From: Penium margaritaceum
Lineage: Eukaryota; Streptophyta; Zygnematophyceae; Desmidiales; Peniaceae
Reading direction: 5' to 3'
Assembly: GCA_023375785.1 (NCBI GenBank)
Contig: SZWC01001201.1
Coordinates: 74,347-126,497 of the forward strand
DNA length: 52,151 nt
Shown here piece after piece: positions 34,531 to 45,552 of this stretch. Below the pieces are notes generated by a model. The model was not told the origin of the DNA. It worked only from the letters and a program-made list of their open reading frames with translations, and made no database searches. The first letter of the stretch is position 1. Each line of letters opens with the position of its first letter. The translations under genes were made by a program, and so were the position numbers.

Positions 34531-36515
34531 AACATGACAATGGGATTGAATATGAACTGTTCATTACATAATGATGGAGTGCATGGAAGAAATTACGGCC
34601 TAATTCCGTATACCCACCATTTGGGCCTCCGAATTTTCTCTTGGCCATTTCTCGCACATTTTAAACATGGTGCTCACTTTACACAAAAAATGCGTGATGT
34701 ACCCACTTTTCTCAAAGCGCCTGAGATCATGCATGCCGCACCCACTAATGCAAAGAAATTCACGCCACACCGGTTCCATACGAATTAGTTCAACGACTGT
34801 GGGTATCCGTAGTATACATTTTTATTTTTCAGTGGTTTCACAAGATTTTGTTTTCATCCTATGTTGATTATTCCTTTCTGTGACGAATTTTCTGCCATTT
34901 TTATTTTACTGACAAGTAGTCGTTTTTTTGGCACATGAAACACTGGGGGTATCATTAATGTCCACTTCAAAATTCTTTTTTTTTGTCGACGGACATTGAC
35001 TTGACCGCTGGTATGTCGTGTACTTCACAATCACGCGACCGTGGATGTCCACGGTCGCGTTATGTGCTCGTTCGCAACGCAAACAAGCAAAAAGGCCCTC
35101 GAATGGGCCTTTTGGCCCTGGGTCTACTGACCTGTTCAAGGATTGTTTCGCTTGTTCGTTTCACGAACACTCGAAAGAGGCCTATTCACTTAAAACTGTT
35201 CACTTCAGTTTGCTACAATGTGAAAAACAATTGAGCGACGTAATTGTTTTCGTAAAATATCTCCCACACATAAATGTTTTTCGACGTTGACACACCGTCT
35301 ATTTTTGTAGCACAAAAATGGATGCGGAATCGATGCCGGCGTCAATTTGTTTTAGGCATATGTCTCATGTCGACGTCGTCGACATGAGAAGAGCACAAAA
35401 AAAATGGCGAGCTGTCGATCGGACCTCGTCCGGTCGACAGCCCGATAGTCCTCGTTGGCATTTGTCGACGAGGACTAGCCAAACAGGGAGTCGATGGGCT
35501 GTCTCGATGCCGCCAGCCAGCCCGTCGGTCCTCGTTGGCATTGTGCGCACACCGTGCGATAGTTGTGCACATAAAACAAATTGCGTGGCCTATCACACGA
35601 GGCATCACACGCCAGTAAGCTGGAAGCGATACCTCTTTTTTTTCTTTCCAAATCGTTGTCGGTCGCACACAACCAAAGAAGAGCAACTTCATAGTCTCTC
35701 CGGTTTGTGCCCGTTCGATCTGTCGATCGGACGTAACACGAAAATCAAGCAGTAGAAAGAGACAAGTGCATGTCTATTTTTTCTTTTTTTCTTACTTCGA
35801 CTTTTGCTTTGGTACTTTTTTGTAGAGAGAGAAATTCGAACAAATAGCACAACGAAGAATAATCCTGCCAAACTCTTTCACTCGTCCGACTTGGTGATTC
35901 AACGCGGCCGTATTTTACAACTTACATTTTGAAGGGTAATAGACCAATATATTTATTGCAAAAACATGGTATGAGATATGCAAAATGAGCATGTAAGTCT
36001 TTTTTAACTTTCGATATATGTTTTTTTTGGAAAAAGGAAATGTATTAACATACGGGACCTAGTTCGTGATGGCGTCAGTGACTAAGGTTTTCTTTTCATG
36101 TCGTCGAACGTATTTCGGTGGAGTGTCAAAGTGGGTATGCGAAGAATTACATTGTTCCCCATACAATTTTTGACTCGGTGGAAATCCGGAGAATTACTAT
36201 TTAACCATGGCTCTCAAAAGTATTTTCTGCATTTCTTGGACGTTATAGGTATTTTTATGTCAAAGTGGCCGTCCCATTCATTTTGTGCGAGAATTGAGGA
36301 AGGTGTACATTAGTTGCGAAGTCAGTGGGTATACAGCAAGTGTACCTAAGAAAATAATTGCAAATAATATTTCTATAAATATTTTTTATTTTATTTTGAG
36401 TTAATCCAAGTGTGTTTTCTCTTCTGATTACTCTCTTAGCATGAAAAGTATGATCTCGAAAGAACATCCTTCTGAGTTTTCTTGGATTTCTCCAAAAAAG
36501 CCAATGTCGAGGGCT
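34531..36515. other. Gene-free stretch between gypsy-2 and MULE-2
   Basis: AT-rich, with no credible coding frame or recognisable transposon protein. It contains a group of perfect inverted repeats between 35033 and 35490 (listed separately) and T-rich runs around 35760-36020. This is the best candidate for old local host sequence. Confidence 0.6.
35033..35490. repeat. Second cluster of perfect inverted repeats
   Basis: Seen: ACGCGACCGTGGA, TG, TCCACGGTCGCGT (35033-35060); AAAAGGCCC, TCGAAT, GGGCCTTTT (35090-35113); CTCATGTCGAC, GTC, GTCGACATGAG (35364-35388); GCTGTCGATCGGAC against GTCCGGTCGACAGC with one mismatch (about 35411-35441); AGTCCTCGT against ACGAGGACT (about 35447-35476). A direct repeat of the TCCTCGTTGGCATT block occurs again near 35530. 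Nothing here is coding. Confidence 0.75.
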
Positions 36516-36524
36516 GTGTTCGTC

Positions 36525-36715
36525 CGGCTAATTCCCAAGTCGCCCCCATTTGTAGGCAACCATGTCTGAGACACCCCCACTATGAGAAAAATGGCTAAGT
36601 CACCCTCATTCCGAAAACAACTGGCTAGTTCGCCCCCATTTTTATATTAGTTTCCCAGCTTGCTCCCATTCTAAGAATTATGGCTACGTCGCCCCATTTT
36701 TTCAACGAAACGTCG
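36525..36715 (+). repeat. Left TIR of MULE-2
   Basis: Begins CGGCTAATTCCCAAGTCGCC. Built of about six imperfect sub-repeats around GTCGCCCCCATT, 33-40 bp apart. Confidence 0.87.
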
Positions 36716-37010
36716 AGGGTTTGGGGTTAGGGATGTCGACGTCGGCAGAGCCTCGTAAGTACGTCATCGCGAGGCGACCATGTAGTCACTGGAACAACGT
36801 AACCGAACCCTAATTTTGATGGTCGTCATTTTTTTTACGTTTGCACGTCTGGTTTGCTATTGCAAACGGTATGAAAAAGGTTTCTGTAAGAGACACGGTA
36901 TGACTCGGCATTGCTTACATCGTACGTTAAGCCGATTGGTCGAGTACGGAGTTCCACGCCGAAAGTGGACGACGGCCCAATGGGACGACGTAGCCTCACC
37001 TGGGGGGATA
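36716..37010. other. MULE-2 internal sequence left of copia-E
   Basis: Non-coding as far as I can see. CpG-containing and ends at the edge of the copia-E LTR (AGCTGGAAG at 37011). Confidence 0.5.
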
Positions 37011-37326
37011 AGCTGGAAGACCTAGGCAGCAGGTTGGGGCAACAGCGATGTTGATGCAGCTTGCGGGCTTCCACGCTCGTTGCTTAAGTTTGTTGCTCCC
37101 TCATTCGGCTGCTCTAGAGTCTGGAAGCTCTCTGTTTGTTACTCAGAAACGCGCGCGCCAGTGTTAGCGCCAGAAAGCAGTTGAAAACTGAAAATAACTG
37201 ATTAGGAATGAAGGATGAGCAACAATGGGAGACACCTCCAAGTTCTAGCTCCCCCCCCACTAGTGTAGAACTTGTTACTCAGCTATGCAGCCAATCAGAA
37301 AATAGTGCTAGACCTATTTTTTGGGA
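37011..37326 (-). repeat. 3' LTR of copia-E
   Basis: Aligned to 43893-44213 along its length, with small differences. The minus-strand sequence before it has no clear polypurine tract, in keeping with the deletion of the 3' end of pol. Confidence 0.85.
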
Positions 37327-37459
37327 TAATATTGTCAGAGGTGCCTGATTCGACCCCACTTCTGACGCGAGGTCACGGCCGCGTTTTGTCGTTAGTACCC
37401 GATGCCGTGGTAGATCCTCAAGAACCGGAATCTCCGATTCTCGCAGGTCCTCTGCAAAG

Positions 37460-40400
37460 TGGGTAAACAATGTCTATACATAGGCGGCCTAGTGGATGTG
37501 CAGGTTGCCCTGGGAGCGATCATGCTCAAGCTCCATACCCAGGAAGACTCTGGCAGATCCGAGATCCTTCATCTGATAGGCGATGTGCAGCAAGTCCTTG
37601 ACACATTGGATGGCAGCCGTGTCTGGCAACGCAATAAGGAGATCGTCGCTATAAACAAGAACAGCGACAAAAGTCTGGTCTCGCGGACTGACAAACAGTG
37701 CGGGGTCAGCGGTGCTCCACTGGAGTCCGCCACGAAGGAGCGTGCTGCTGATTTCTTGGTTACAGCACCGAGGCGACTACTTCAGGCCATACAAGGCCTT
37801 ATGCAGTCGCCAGTCTCTCACAGTGTCATCGTCGAAGCCTGGGGGCTGCACCATGTAGAACTCCTCACCCTCCAATGAACCATGGAGAAAGGCGTTGCTC
37901 ACATCCATCTGATGCAGCTCCCACCCATGCTGGACGACCAGGCTGAAGAGCGCCCGGCTAGTGGAGAACTGGCCAACTGGGGCAAAGATCTGGTCGTAGT
38001 CGACCACAAGAATGTGGGCAAACCCCTTGGCCGTAAGGCGGGCCTTGTACTTGTCCAAGGACCCGTCGGGCTTCCACTTGCGCCGAAAGACCCACTTGGC
38101 GCCGATGGCTTTCCGACCTAGAGGAAGGTCGACAAGGCCGTACACATGGTGCTGAAGAATAGCGGCGAGCTCATCGGCGCAGGCAACATCCCAGTGTGTG
38201 GCCTCAGGAAAGGCTCGTGCCTCACGCAGGGTGTCTGTGTCCTCCGGGCGTGCTGTGGAGCGGATTGAGAGAGTGTGTGCATCTCGAGCCAGAGGTGGGA
38301 TGCGCGCGAGTGCAGCCACGGCAGCGTACCGATGCTCGTGATGAAGTATGGCATAGCCCAGTGCGGAGCCCGGGTGAAGGTCTGCAATGATGGCCGAGGC
38401 GGTCAAGCCGAGGGGTTGTGCCAGGGTCCCCACTCACGACCGTGGGAGTGAAGGAGACACGTGGAGCCACGGGGGGTCGGGGTGCCACGGAGCGCGGTGC
38501 GACGGTCTGCGCGCTCACCGACGGTCTGGGTAGGAGGCTGCCACCTGGGCCACGTGTGTAGCATGGCAGGGCAGGCGATGACACTGAGTCCGACTGGCCA
38601 ATGGAGGCGGACAGGGTTGCTGGCCCGGAGGGGTCGGCGGATGCGACTGGGGCTGCTGGCCCGAAGGGGCCAGCAAGCGCGTCGGGAGCTGCTCGGTCCG
38701 GAGGGGCCAGCGGACGCAACTGGGGCTGCCGGCCCAGAGGGACCGACGGACATGACTGGGGCTACTGGCCCGGAGGGACCAGCGGACACAACTGGGGCTG
38801 CTGGCCCGGAGGGACCAAGGGGCGCAACTGGGGCTGCTGGCCCGGAGGGACCAACGGACGCGATTGGGACTGCTGGCTCAGAGGGACCAGTGGACACGAC
38901 TGGGGCTGCCGGCCTGGAGGGACCAGCGGACGCGACTGGGGCTGGTTGCCTAAAGGGACCACCAGAGGCGACAGGGGCTACCGGCTCAGAGAGAGCAGTG
39001 GACACGACTCGGGCTGCTGGCTCGGAGGGACCAGCAGAGGCGACTGGGGCTACCGGCTCAAAGCGACCACTAGACACGACTGGGGTTGCCGGCCCGGAGG
39101 GACCAGCAGACGCGACTGGGGCTGCCGGCTCGGAGGGACCAGCGGACGCGACTGGGACTGCCGGCTCAGAGGGACTAAGGGATGTGTCACCCGGAAGCGG
39201 CAGGATGGAGGACGGACTCACCACTCCCCCACGCGACGGGATAGACACGGACGAGCCGGAGCGAATGAGGTTGTGAGGAAACAGGTCCTCAAAGAAGAGG
39301 GTACCCCGGGACTCAACGATGTAGTGCCGGGAGGGATCCTAGAATCGCCAAGCCTTGGACTCACAAGAGACACCAAGGAAGGTGCACGGACGTCCGTGGG
39401 GGGCGAGCTTGCCGCCCTGCTGCAGGGCGGGCAGCCACATAATGGCCACGCAGCCCCAGACGCGAGCCGGGCGGAGGTAAGCTCGCTGACCGTACCAATG
39501 TTGGTACGGTGTAGACTGGTGGAGAAGGGGACCATGGGGAATCCGGTTCCAAACCCAGGTCATGTAAGCCATGGCTTCAAAATAGAAGCCATAAAAAAGA
39601 CCGGACTCGACCCGCATGGTGCGGACGGCGTCGGCCATGGTACGGTTCCACCATTCGGAGACACCGTTCTGGGCGGGAGTACAGGACGCGGATGTCTCAT
39701 GGTGGATCCCGCAGGAGGCGAGAAAGATCATGGTCTCACCCATGTACTCACCACTGTGATCGGAGTGAAAGCGGCGAAGAGTGCGGCCACACTCGCGCTC
39801 CGCGAGGACAAGCCAGTCCTGGATGGCTCGGACGACATCGCTCTTCTGCCGAAGGCAGAAGACCCAGCGGTTGCAAGAATAGTCATCAGTGAGGGTGATG
39901 ACATAACAGCCTTGTTCGCCGACGGACTCGGTGGGGAGAGGGCCCATGACGTTGGAATGGACAAGGTCGAGAGGGGCGGACGTACGGGAGGAAGACAAGG
40001 GGTATGTGGACCGGTGCATTTTCCCTTGAGCGCAATCAATGCACTCAGCGGGGCACGGGAGGGGGAATGTCTCCGGGTCAAGGCCCTTGGCCGGATGGGT
40101 GCGGAGCATGCTGTCTACGGCGGCAGAGTGGACGTGGCAGAGGTGGTGGTGCAAGAGGCGAGTGTGCTAAGGAGAAAGCGTATTGGTGAAAAATACATGG
40201 CTCGTGGCGGCCGACGGGGAGGAGACGGAAGGAGAGGAGGAGAGGCGAGGTACATGCCACAGGTTGCCACGGGCGGTGGCGTGCAGTACGACAAGACCAG
40301 ACGGACGCAACGACACAGTGCCAACACCATGCGAGTGCACAACTTCCATGCTCATGCAGTCGAGGGCAGTGACGGACAGGAGGCTGAGATCAAGACCAGG

Positions 40401-42498
40401 GACGAAGAGGACATCGGTAAAAAAAACGTCACCGGAAGGACCACGGAAACGAACGACGCCAACACCATGGACAGGCAGCACTTGTCCGGAGCCTGTCCAG
40501 ACATCGGAGACATCGCCAACAGGACCAAGCACACTGAAGGCCTCACGATACGTCGTCATGTGATGCGTGGTGCCGGAGTCGATGATCCATGTCTCGGCAG
40601 GGTCCTGGACCGGGTTTGCCAGATCGCTAACGGTCACATGGCAACAAGCAAGGGACGTGGACGCGGTGGAAGGAGGTACGAACCGAGACTGCCAATCTTC
40701 AAGCCATGCAACGTCGTCATGGGAAGGGGTAGCGGAGGCCATGGGAGACGACGAGACAGATGAGGCAACGGGACACGACCGTAGCTCAGTTTCAGTCATG
40801 CAAGGCTCGGCAGGAGAGTAGGAAGGGATGCAACTCGCATTTCCCTTCGGAGGAGGGCGAGGCAGGCCGAGGTGGAGCGCGATGAATTCCTCCAACTGAT
40901 GCTCATGGGAGGATGACCCAGGGATGTAGACAGAGTGCGAGGTGATGGCGCCGAGACTGGGCAGAAGGAGGACTGTGCCGGCGCCGACTGTTGTGGCGCT
41001 GGTGTCGGTTGGACCGGCGAGGCAACCGGAGTGGTGGAGCTGCTGGATGAGGCCGAAGTATGAGAGTCGGCAACGGCTATGGCGACGGAGGCGAGACGGC
41101 GCTCCCGCTGGCGTCGCATGGTGGCAATGACGCACGCCTCGTCCATTGGTAGAGGGCACGTGTACCACCCGTGCCCGGGCTGGCCACAGTTGTGGCAGAC
41201 CGAGGCTTCACCGCTGGACCCGGTCGATGGTCGTTGCTGCTACTGTTGTCGACCCTTGCCTTTCTTGTTCCGACGCTTCTTCTTCCCCGAAGACGATGAG
41301 GCAACTACGATGGGGGAAGCGGCGGCCACGGAGGCGACGGCAGGGAAGGCGAGGGCCTCCGTGCGCTAGAGACGGGACTCCAGACGAGCTTCCTCAATCC
41401 AGAGGAAGAGCTCGTATGCCCAGGGCATGAGGGTATCCTAGGCCGCCATGGTGGAGAGGACGTCATGAGAATAATGGACAAAGTTGTCCACGTACGCTTC
41501 GGTGGTACCGCGTTTGATGGTAAGGAGCACGGCCAGAGGGGGTGGGGCAGAGGTCTCGAGGCGATGGAGGATGTCCTCCGCCCGCTGCCAGTAGGAGGTG
41601 ACCATCTCGGTCTCCCCCATGTGTAGGGAGTTGAACTCCCGCAGTAGGCGGCTAGTCTCAGCCTCGCTAGACTGGCAATGGGGACGAGTGAGGACGTGTC
41701 ATGCGGTTGTATGATTCGGTGTGGCGCCAGTAGTGAAGTTGCATAAGAAGGGCTCGAGGGCGAGGCGGGAAGCCGGAGGGGCGAAAGGTACTAGAGCACG
41801 GGTGGCACGACCAACGTCATATAACTGGTCGGCCAGGGTTGGGTCATACGACAGGGTGTAGTATGCCCACAGGCCCTCACCCTGTACCCAGATCCGGAAG
41901 CTGAGCTCCCAGCTCCGGAATTGCTCACCGGCCTGAAGGGGCGGCGGCGGCGTCTCAAAGTCCTTTTGCCTGTGGCCGGCTCCCAAAGTGGGGCCAAGGA
42001 CGGAGGTCACTGTTTGCCGCTGGCACTGAGTCTGCTGCTGCGCCAGGTAATGCGTGGCAGCTGACACAGCTTGGCTACCATACCCTGGAGAGGTGAAGGA
42101 TGGCGGCGCACTGGTGGCAGTCTGAGAGACCAACGGCTGCAGTGTCGCAAGCTACTGCGTCAGGGTGGCGAGCTGTTGCTGAAGAGCAGCTAGGGGGTCA
42201 GGGTCATCGCCAATACCACCAGGGGACTGCTGCCGCTACTGCTAGTGTTGTTGCTTCTCTTGCTACTACTGCTGCTGCTGCTGCTGCTGCTTCTGCTGCT
42301 TCTACTGCTCCTACTGCTCCTGTTGTTGCTGCTGCTCCTGCTACTCCTACTACTCCTTCTGCTGCTGCTGGTACTGTTGCTGCTGTTGCTATTGCTACTG
42401 CTGCTACTTCTGTCGCTACTACTGCTACTGCTGCTGCTACAGCCGCTGCAAGAAAAGGGAGGTGGGGGTCCCCCCAACAGAGGAGGATCCCACCCCAT
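37460..42498 (-). pseudogene. copia-E gag-pol (gag, protease, integrase, RT; no RNase H)
   Basis: On minus: gag 42498-41230 (KDFETPPPPLQ); knuckle CHNCGQPGHGWYTC (about 41197-41156); protease WIIDSGTTHHMT (Asp codon about 40580-40578); integrase 40154-39339 with zinc ligands (HHHLCHVH, CIDCAQGK) and VHSNVMGPL, so the first catalytic Asp is Asn (39953-39951); the second region reads FHSDHSGEY and the third NGVSEWWN. A 36-bp repeat array encodes the IN-RT linker. RT 38433-37460 has AKWVFRRKWKPDG and SDDLLI, then ends within HIH(stop)AAYV(stop)TLFTHF. Stops are mostly TAG (after YGLK at 37777, both in the tail, 39339, in RQQ-QQ, 41438, 41369); TGA at 41699. A 1-bp insertion near 38690 and a shift near 41000 change frame. 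Confidence 0.9.
38616..39190 (-). repeat. 36-bp minisatellite in the IN-RT linker of copia-E, about 16 units
   Basis: Each unit encodes 12 residues of the type PSGPAAPVVSAG on minus. One unit (from 38688) has 37 bases, which shifts the frame. The opposite strand reads as GPEGPADTTGAA repeats that look like collagen Gly-X-Y triplets (three of four triplets); this is an antisense shadow that keeps a 720-codon frame open on plus. Confidence 0.9.
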
Positions 42499-43600
42499 TG
42501 GGACTACCAGTCACGGTGTGATGCCCCTTTGTTTTGTTTTTTTGTTTGTGGTACTGACGTCAGCACTGACGTCAGCTGAGGGCGGTGGACGTCTTGCCCG
42601 CCCTTAGGTTTACTTCCCCCTTCCCTTGCCCTCCCTTTTTTTTTGAGTTGATGACGTCAGTAGTGATGTCAGCAGCGGGATGTAACGTCAGCACTGGTGG
42701 TTGTTGGGGCCGTTGCTACAACTACTGTTGTTGCTGCTACTGTTGTTGCTGCTACTGTTGTAGCTCCTACTACTGCTGATGCAGCTGCTGCTATTGCAGC
42801 TATTGCTGCTACTACTGCTGTTGATGCTACTACTGCTGCTACTATTGCAGTTGGTGCTACTGCTGCTGCTGCTATTGTAGTTGCTACTGTTGTTGCTGCT
42901 ACGGCTGCTGGTGCTGCTGGTGCTGTTGCTGCTACTGCTACTACGGCTGCAGTTGTAGTAGTAACTACTACTGTTGCGGGCTGTTGCGGTTGCTGTGGCG
43001 GCTATAGCAACAAAGGCAGCTGCTGCAGCCGTGGCAGCGAAGCTGGTGGGGTGGGGGATTTTTTCTTGCGTCTTTTTTTCTTTCTTTTCTTTGTCTATCA
43101 CAACGGGCAGCAGCCCGCTGTTAGCTGCGAGCAACGGGCTACTGTTGCTGCTCGCTGGTAGTAGCGGGCTGCTGCTCGCTACTCGCTCGCTGCGGGAAGC
43201 GAGTAGTAGCAGCCGCTGCTGGCAGCTACTCGCTGTAGCCACTGCTGCAGCTGGCTGCTGTTGCGGCTCGCTAGTACTGCTGTTGAAGCCTGCTGTTGTT
43301 GCTGCATCCTGCTGCTGCTGCTGCACGCTGCTGCAACTGCTGATTGCTGTCGCTCCTACTCGCTGCTGCTGCGGGCTGCTGCTACGGGCTGCTGCTGTTA
43401 CGAGCTGCTGCTGCGGGTTGTTGCTGCTGCAAGCTGCTGCTACGGGCTGCTGCTGCTGCGGGCTGTTACGAGCTGTTGCTTCTGCCTGCTGCTGCTGCTG
43501 CATGCAGCAACTGCTGGCTGCAATTGTCACTGCTCGCTGCCGTTGCCTACGGTTCCCGCTCCTGTAGACTGTTGCTGCTGCGTGCTGGTGCCAGTCATTA
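42200..43600 (-). repeat. CAG-rich leader and gag N-terminal repeat of copia-E
   Basis: Two blocks of (CTG/CTA/TTG)n on plus, 42230-42460 and 42700-43540, read as CAG/TAG/CAA on minus, separated by a region with CRE-like octamers (42555-42690). The lower block lies inside gag: from ATG at 42498 (MGWDPPLLGG) it reads as poly-Ser, while the frame that joins the rest of gag reads as Gln with interspersed TAG. Confidence 0.8.
42555..42690 (-). promoter_or_regulatory. CRE-like octamers upstream of copia-E gag
   Basis: TGACGTCA at 42555, 42567 and 42652, TGATGTCA at 42664 and TAACGTCA at 42683. Spacing is 12, 85, 12 and 19 bp, so the 20-bp period of copia-A/D is not kept, but the motif and position are. 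Confidence 0.6.
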
Positions 43601-43689
43601 CACCTGGATTACGTTGCAGCGTGCGTCGTCGCCCGCAGGTATTGGACGTGGCCTGTCGCTCACCTCCTCGCGTCACGCGTGGGGGTCAG

Positions 43690-43795
43690 TGTTGCCGAAA
43701 AATTTCGGTAGCATTTCCCCTGGCCCAATGGCCGTGGGAAAAAATCTGACACCGCCACCAGGCGAGTCAATGCTGCCGGAAAAAATCCGGCAGCA
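43690..43795 (-). repeat. Two tandem GCCG-type hairpins in the copia-E leader
   Basis: TGCTGCCGGA, AAAAA, TCCGGCAGCA (43771-43795) is a perfect 10-bp stem. A related, less perfect stem (GTTGCCGAAA against TTTCGGTAGC) lies at 43691-43712, followed like the first by GCATTTCCC. They sit shortly after the primer site, where packaging or dimerisation signals of retroelements usually lie; that role is inference. Confidence 0.6.
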
Positions 43796-43880
43796 TTTCC
43801 CTTGCACTGGCGCGTATGGGGATCCACCGGCGTTGTCTGGCACCTGTACGCCATTCTTCTGCTGTTGGCCCTACGCTCTG

Positions 43881-43892
43881 GCTATAATACCA
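43881..43892 (-). other. Primer-like site of copia-E
   Basis: TGGTATTATAGC, then CAGAGCG. It resembles TGGTATCAGAGC with changes in the middle, as if a few bases were inserted before CAGAGC. Confidence 0.6.
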
Positions 43893-44213
43893 AGCTAGAA
43901 GACCTAGGCAGCAGGTTGGGGCTACAGTATTGTTGATGCAACGTGCGGGCTTCCACGCTCGTTGCTTAAGTCTGCTGCCCCCTCAGTCGGCTGCTGTAGA
44001 GTCTAAGTCCGGAAGCTCTGGGTTTGTTACCCAGAAACGTGCGAGCCAGTGTTAGCGCCAGAAAGCAGCTGAAAACTGAAAATAACTGATTAGGAATGAA
44101 GAATGAGCAACAATGGGAGACCCCTCCAAGTTCTTGCTCCCCCCCACTAGTGTAGAACTTGTTACTCAGCTAAGCAGCCAATCACAAAGTAGTGCTAGAC
44201 ATATTTTCTGGCA
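43893..44213 (-). repeat. 5' LTR of copia-E
   Basis: On minus it starts TGCCAGAAAATATGTCTAGC (alternatively at TGTCTAGC, 44201) and ends CTTCTAGCT beside the primer-like site. It does not end in CA. Confidence 0.83.
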
Positions 44214-45066
44214 CGCAGGGTTTTCTCGGTGAGCCCTGCCAGACGCCCGACAACTCAAAACCCGGGCATCGTCTGTTTTGCCTAAAAACTGGACCATACC
44301 ATAATGCCGACGCTGCGAACGCAATCGAGCATTCAGAATCAGCTAGAAAAATAGCAACAAGGAGTTATGGCTGCCCGAACCCAGGCAGTGCCTACGACAG
44401 TCAACGATGCCAAACAGGGCCATACTACAGGAGACATGGACCCCAGGCACCGCATGATGCTGCAGATGCAATGCCACAGCCAGACACATCGCTAGGTGCA
44501 TGCAGACAGCATCTCGAGTGGCAGTGACCGCCGGCAGCCCGACCACCGAGGAGGCCTGCCGATGGAGCTGAGCGCATCGCCAGAGGGAGGAGGCTCCAGC
44601 GACGGGTGAGTGGGCCTCAGCGTGCGTCGGCTCCACCGAGCGACACTCCAGTGGCGTCATGTCTCGCCGTCAGTCATCCGCACGCCGATGTACACAAGCC
44701 GGGAGGACACAACAGATTACAATGAGAGATGCATGAAAACCAACAGGATATATGACGGTGTGTCGCATGACTGTGTCATGTTGCCAGCGTTGCACAGTTC
44801 ATACGCGTAGCTCGTGTCCACGTGAACTCGGGCAGCTTACTTCTGCCCGTCCGAAGTTATAGCTACACGTTCCAAAATATAGGATAAGTTGTCGGTCCGG
44901 GTTTGCGTCTCGAACGTTGGCATGCACCAATGAAGATTTCCATCGTTGAACCTGTTTGTTGTACTGGTTCGCACGGTGAACAGGTACCATCGTGTGTACT
45001 TAAAGTGCTCCTCGGTCAGTACACTTCGCTAAATATCCACATTATTTTACTCCACGTTCCATCGAC
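44214..45066. other. MULE-2 internal sequence right of copia-E
   Basis: No recognised protein. A possible short plus exon (ATG at 44562, MELSASPEGGGSSDG, then donor GTGAGTGG near 44607) could belong to the hypothetical plus-strand gene downstream, but no acceptor in matching phase was found. Confidence 0.35.
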
Positions 45067-45378
45067 ATGGACATCGACGGATGTCAGAATGGCCCGACAC
45101 ATCAAGGATGGAGTACACCCATAGGGGACCCTGTGGCGGCTCATCGGGCATGGGTAGCATTGAAGCAGGAGTGGGACCGGTATGTAGCACGCAACCGTGA
45201 GTTGGGCCACGAAGAACCATCATGGGCCCAAGCTCCTGTGACTCCAGAACGTATGGCATGGAATGTGGGAATGCGCATGCCAAGTAGTCGTCCGCCAAAC
45301 TGTCCCGACCCTTGGGAGCCTTGTGTATGGACGGAGCCACCGAGTCCGTTGTGGCCCCTGCGCATGGTACAGACGTAG
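45067..45378 (+). CDS. Hypothetical 103-aa protein inside MULE-2, convergent to the transposase
   Basis: An ATG-started frame (MDIDGCQNGPTHQGW...) ending TAG at 45376-45378. Visible: a helical, charged middle (WVALKQEWDRYVARNRELG) and a Pro/Trp-rich end (CPDPWEPCVWTEPPSPLW). Residue use looks like a real protein and not a low-complexity shadow, but I know no family. It lies inside the element and points towards the transposase gene, the same layout as the mudrA/mudrB pair of maize MuDR; homology to mudrB is not shown. It may be a single exon of a longer gene. Confidence 0.4.
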   Translation: MDIDGCQNGPTHQGWSTPIGDPVAAHRAWVALKQEWDRYVARNRELGHEEPSWAQAPVTPERMAWNVGMRMPSSRPPNCPDPWEPCVWTEPPSPLWPLRMVQT

Positions 45379-45552
45379 GTTATCGGCCGAATCATACCCC
45401 ATTTGCCCCCTATATGCAGGGGCATCTCACTTTCATTTTAGATTTTCATGTCCCTTATGCCCTCGAGGAACAGTTTTACTGATGAAGAATTGTGTCGTTT
45501 CCTCTCTACTTCACCCTTATTTTCCGTGTAAAGAGCATAGACTTTGACGGAA

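Larger units (their letters stand above)
37011..44213 (-). mobile_element. copia-E: Ty1/copia element nested in MULE-2, lacking RNase H
   Basis: Two directly repeated LTRs of about 320 bp, 37011-37326 (3' LTR) and 43893-44213 (5' LTR), bracket a minus-strand gag-pol. Shared landmarks include CCTAGGCAGCAGGTTGGGG and CACTAGTGTAGAACTTGTTA. The primer-like site TGGTATTATAGC lies at 43892-43881. I could not find a matching target duplication: the bases outside are GGATA on the left and CGCAG (or TATTT, depending on the exact end) on the right, so one end may be altered. It belongs with copia-A/D by protein and leader, but its LTRs are short and different. Confidence 0.88.

Noticed and set aside
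38461..40763. Long plus-strand frames with collagen-like and other repeats
   Set aside because: Antisense to the copia-E integrase and linker; openness comes from the 36-bp unit and GC content.
42245..43749. Plus-strand Leu/Ala/Cys-rich frames
   Set aside because: Shadows of the trinucleotide tracts in the copia-E leader and gag.
43893..44213. A target duplication for copia-E
   Set aside because: Flanking bases do not match under any of the end positions I tried.
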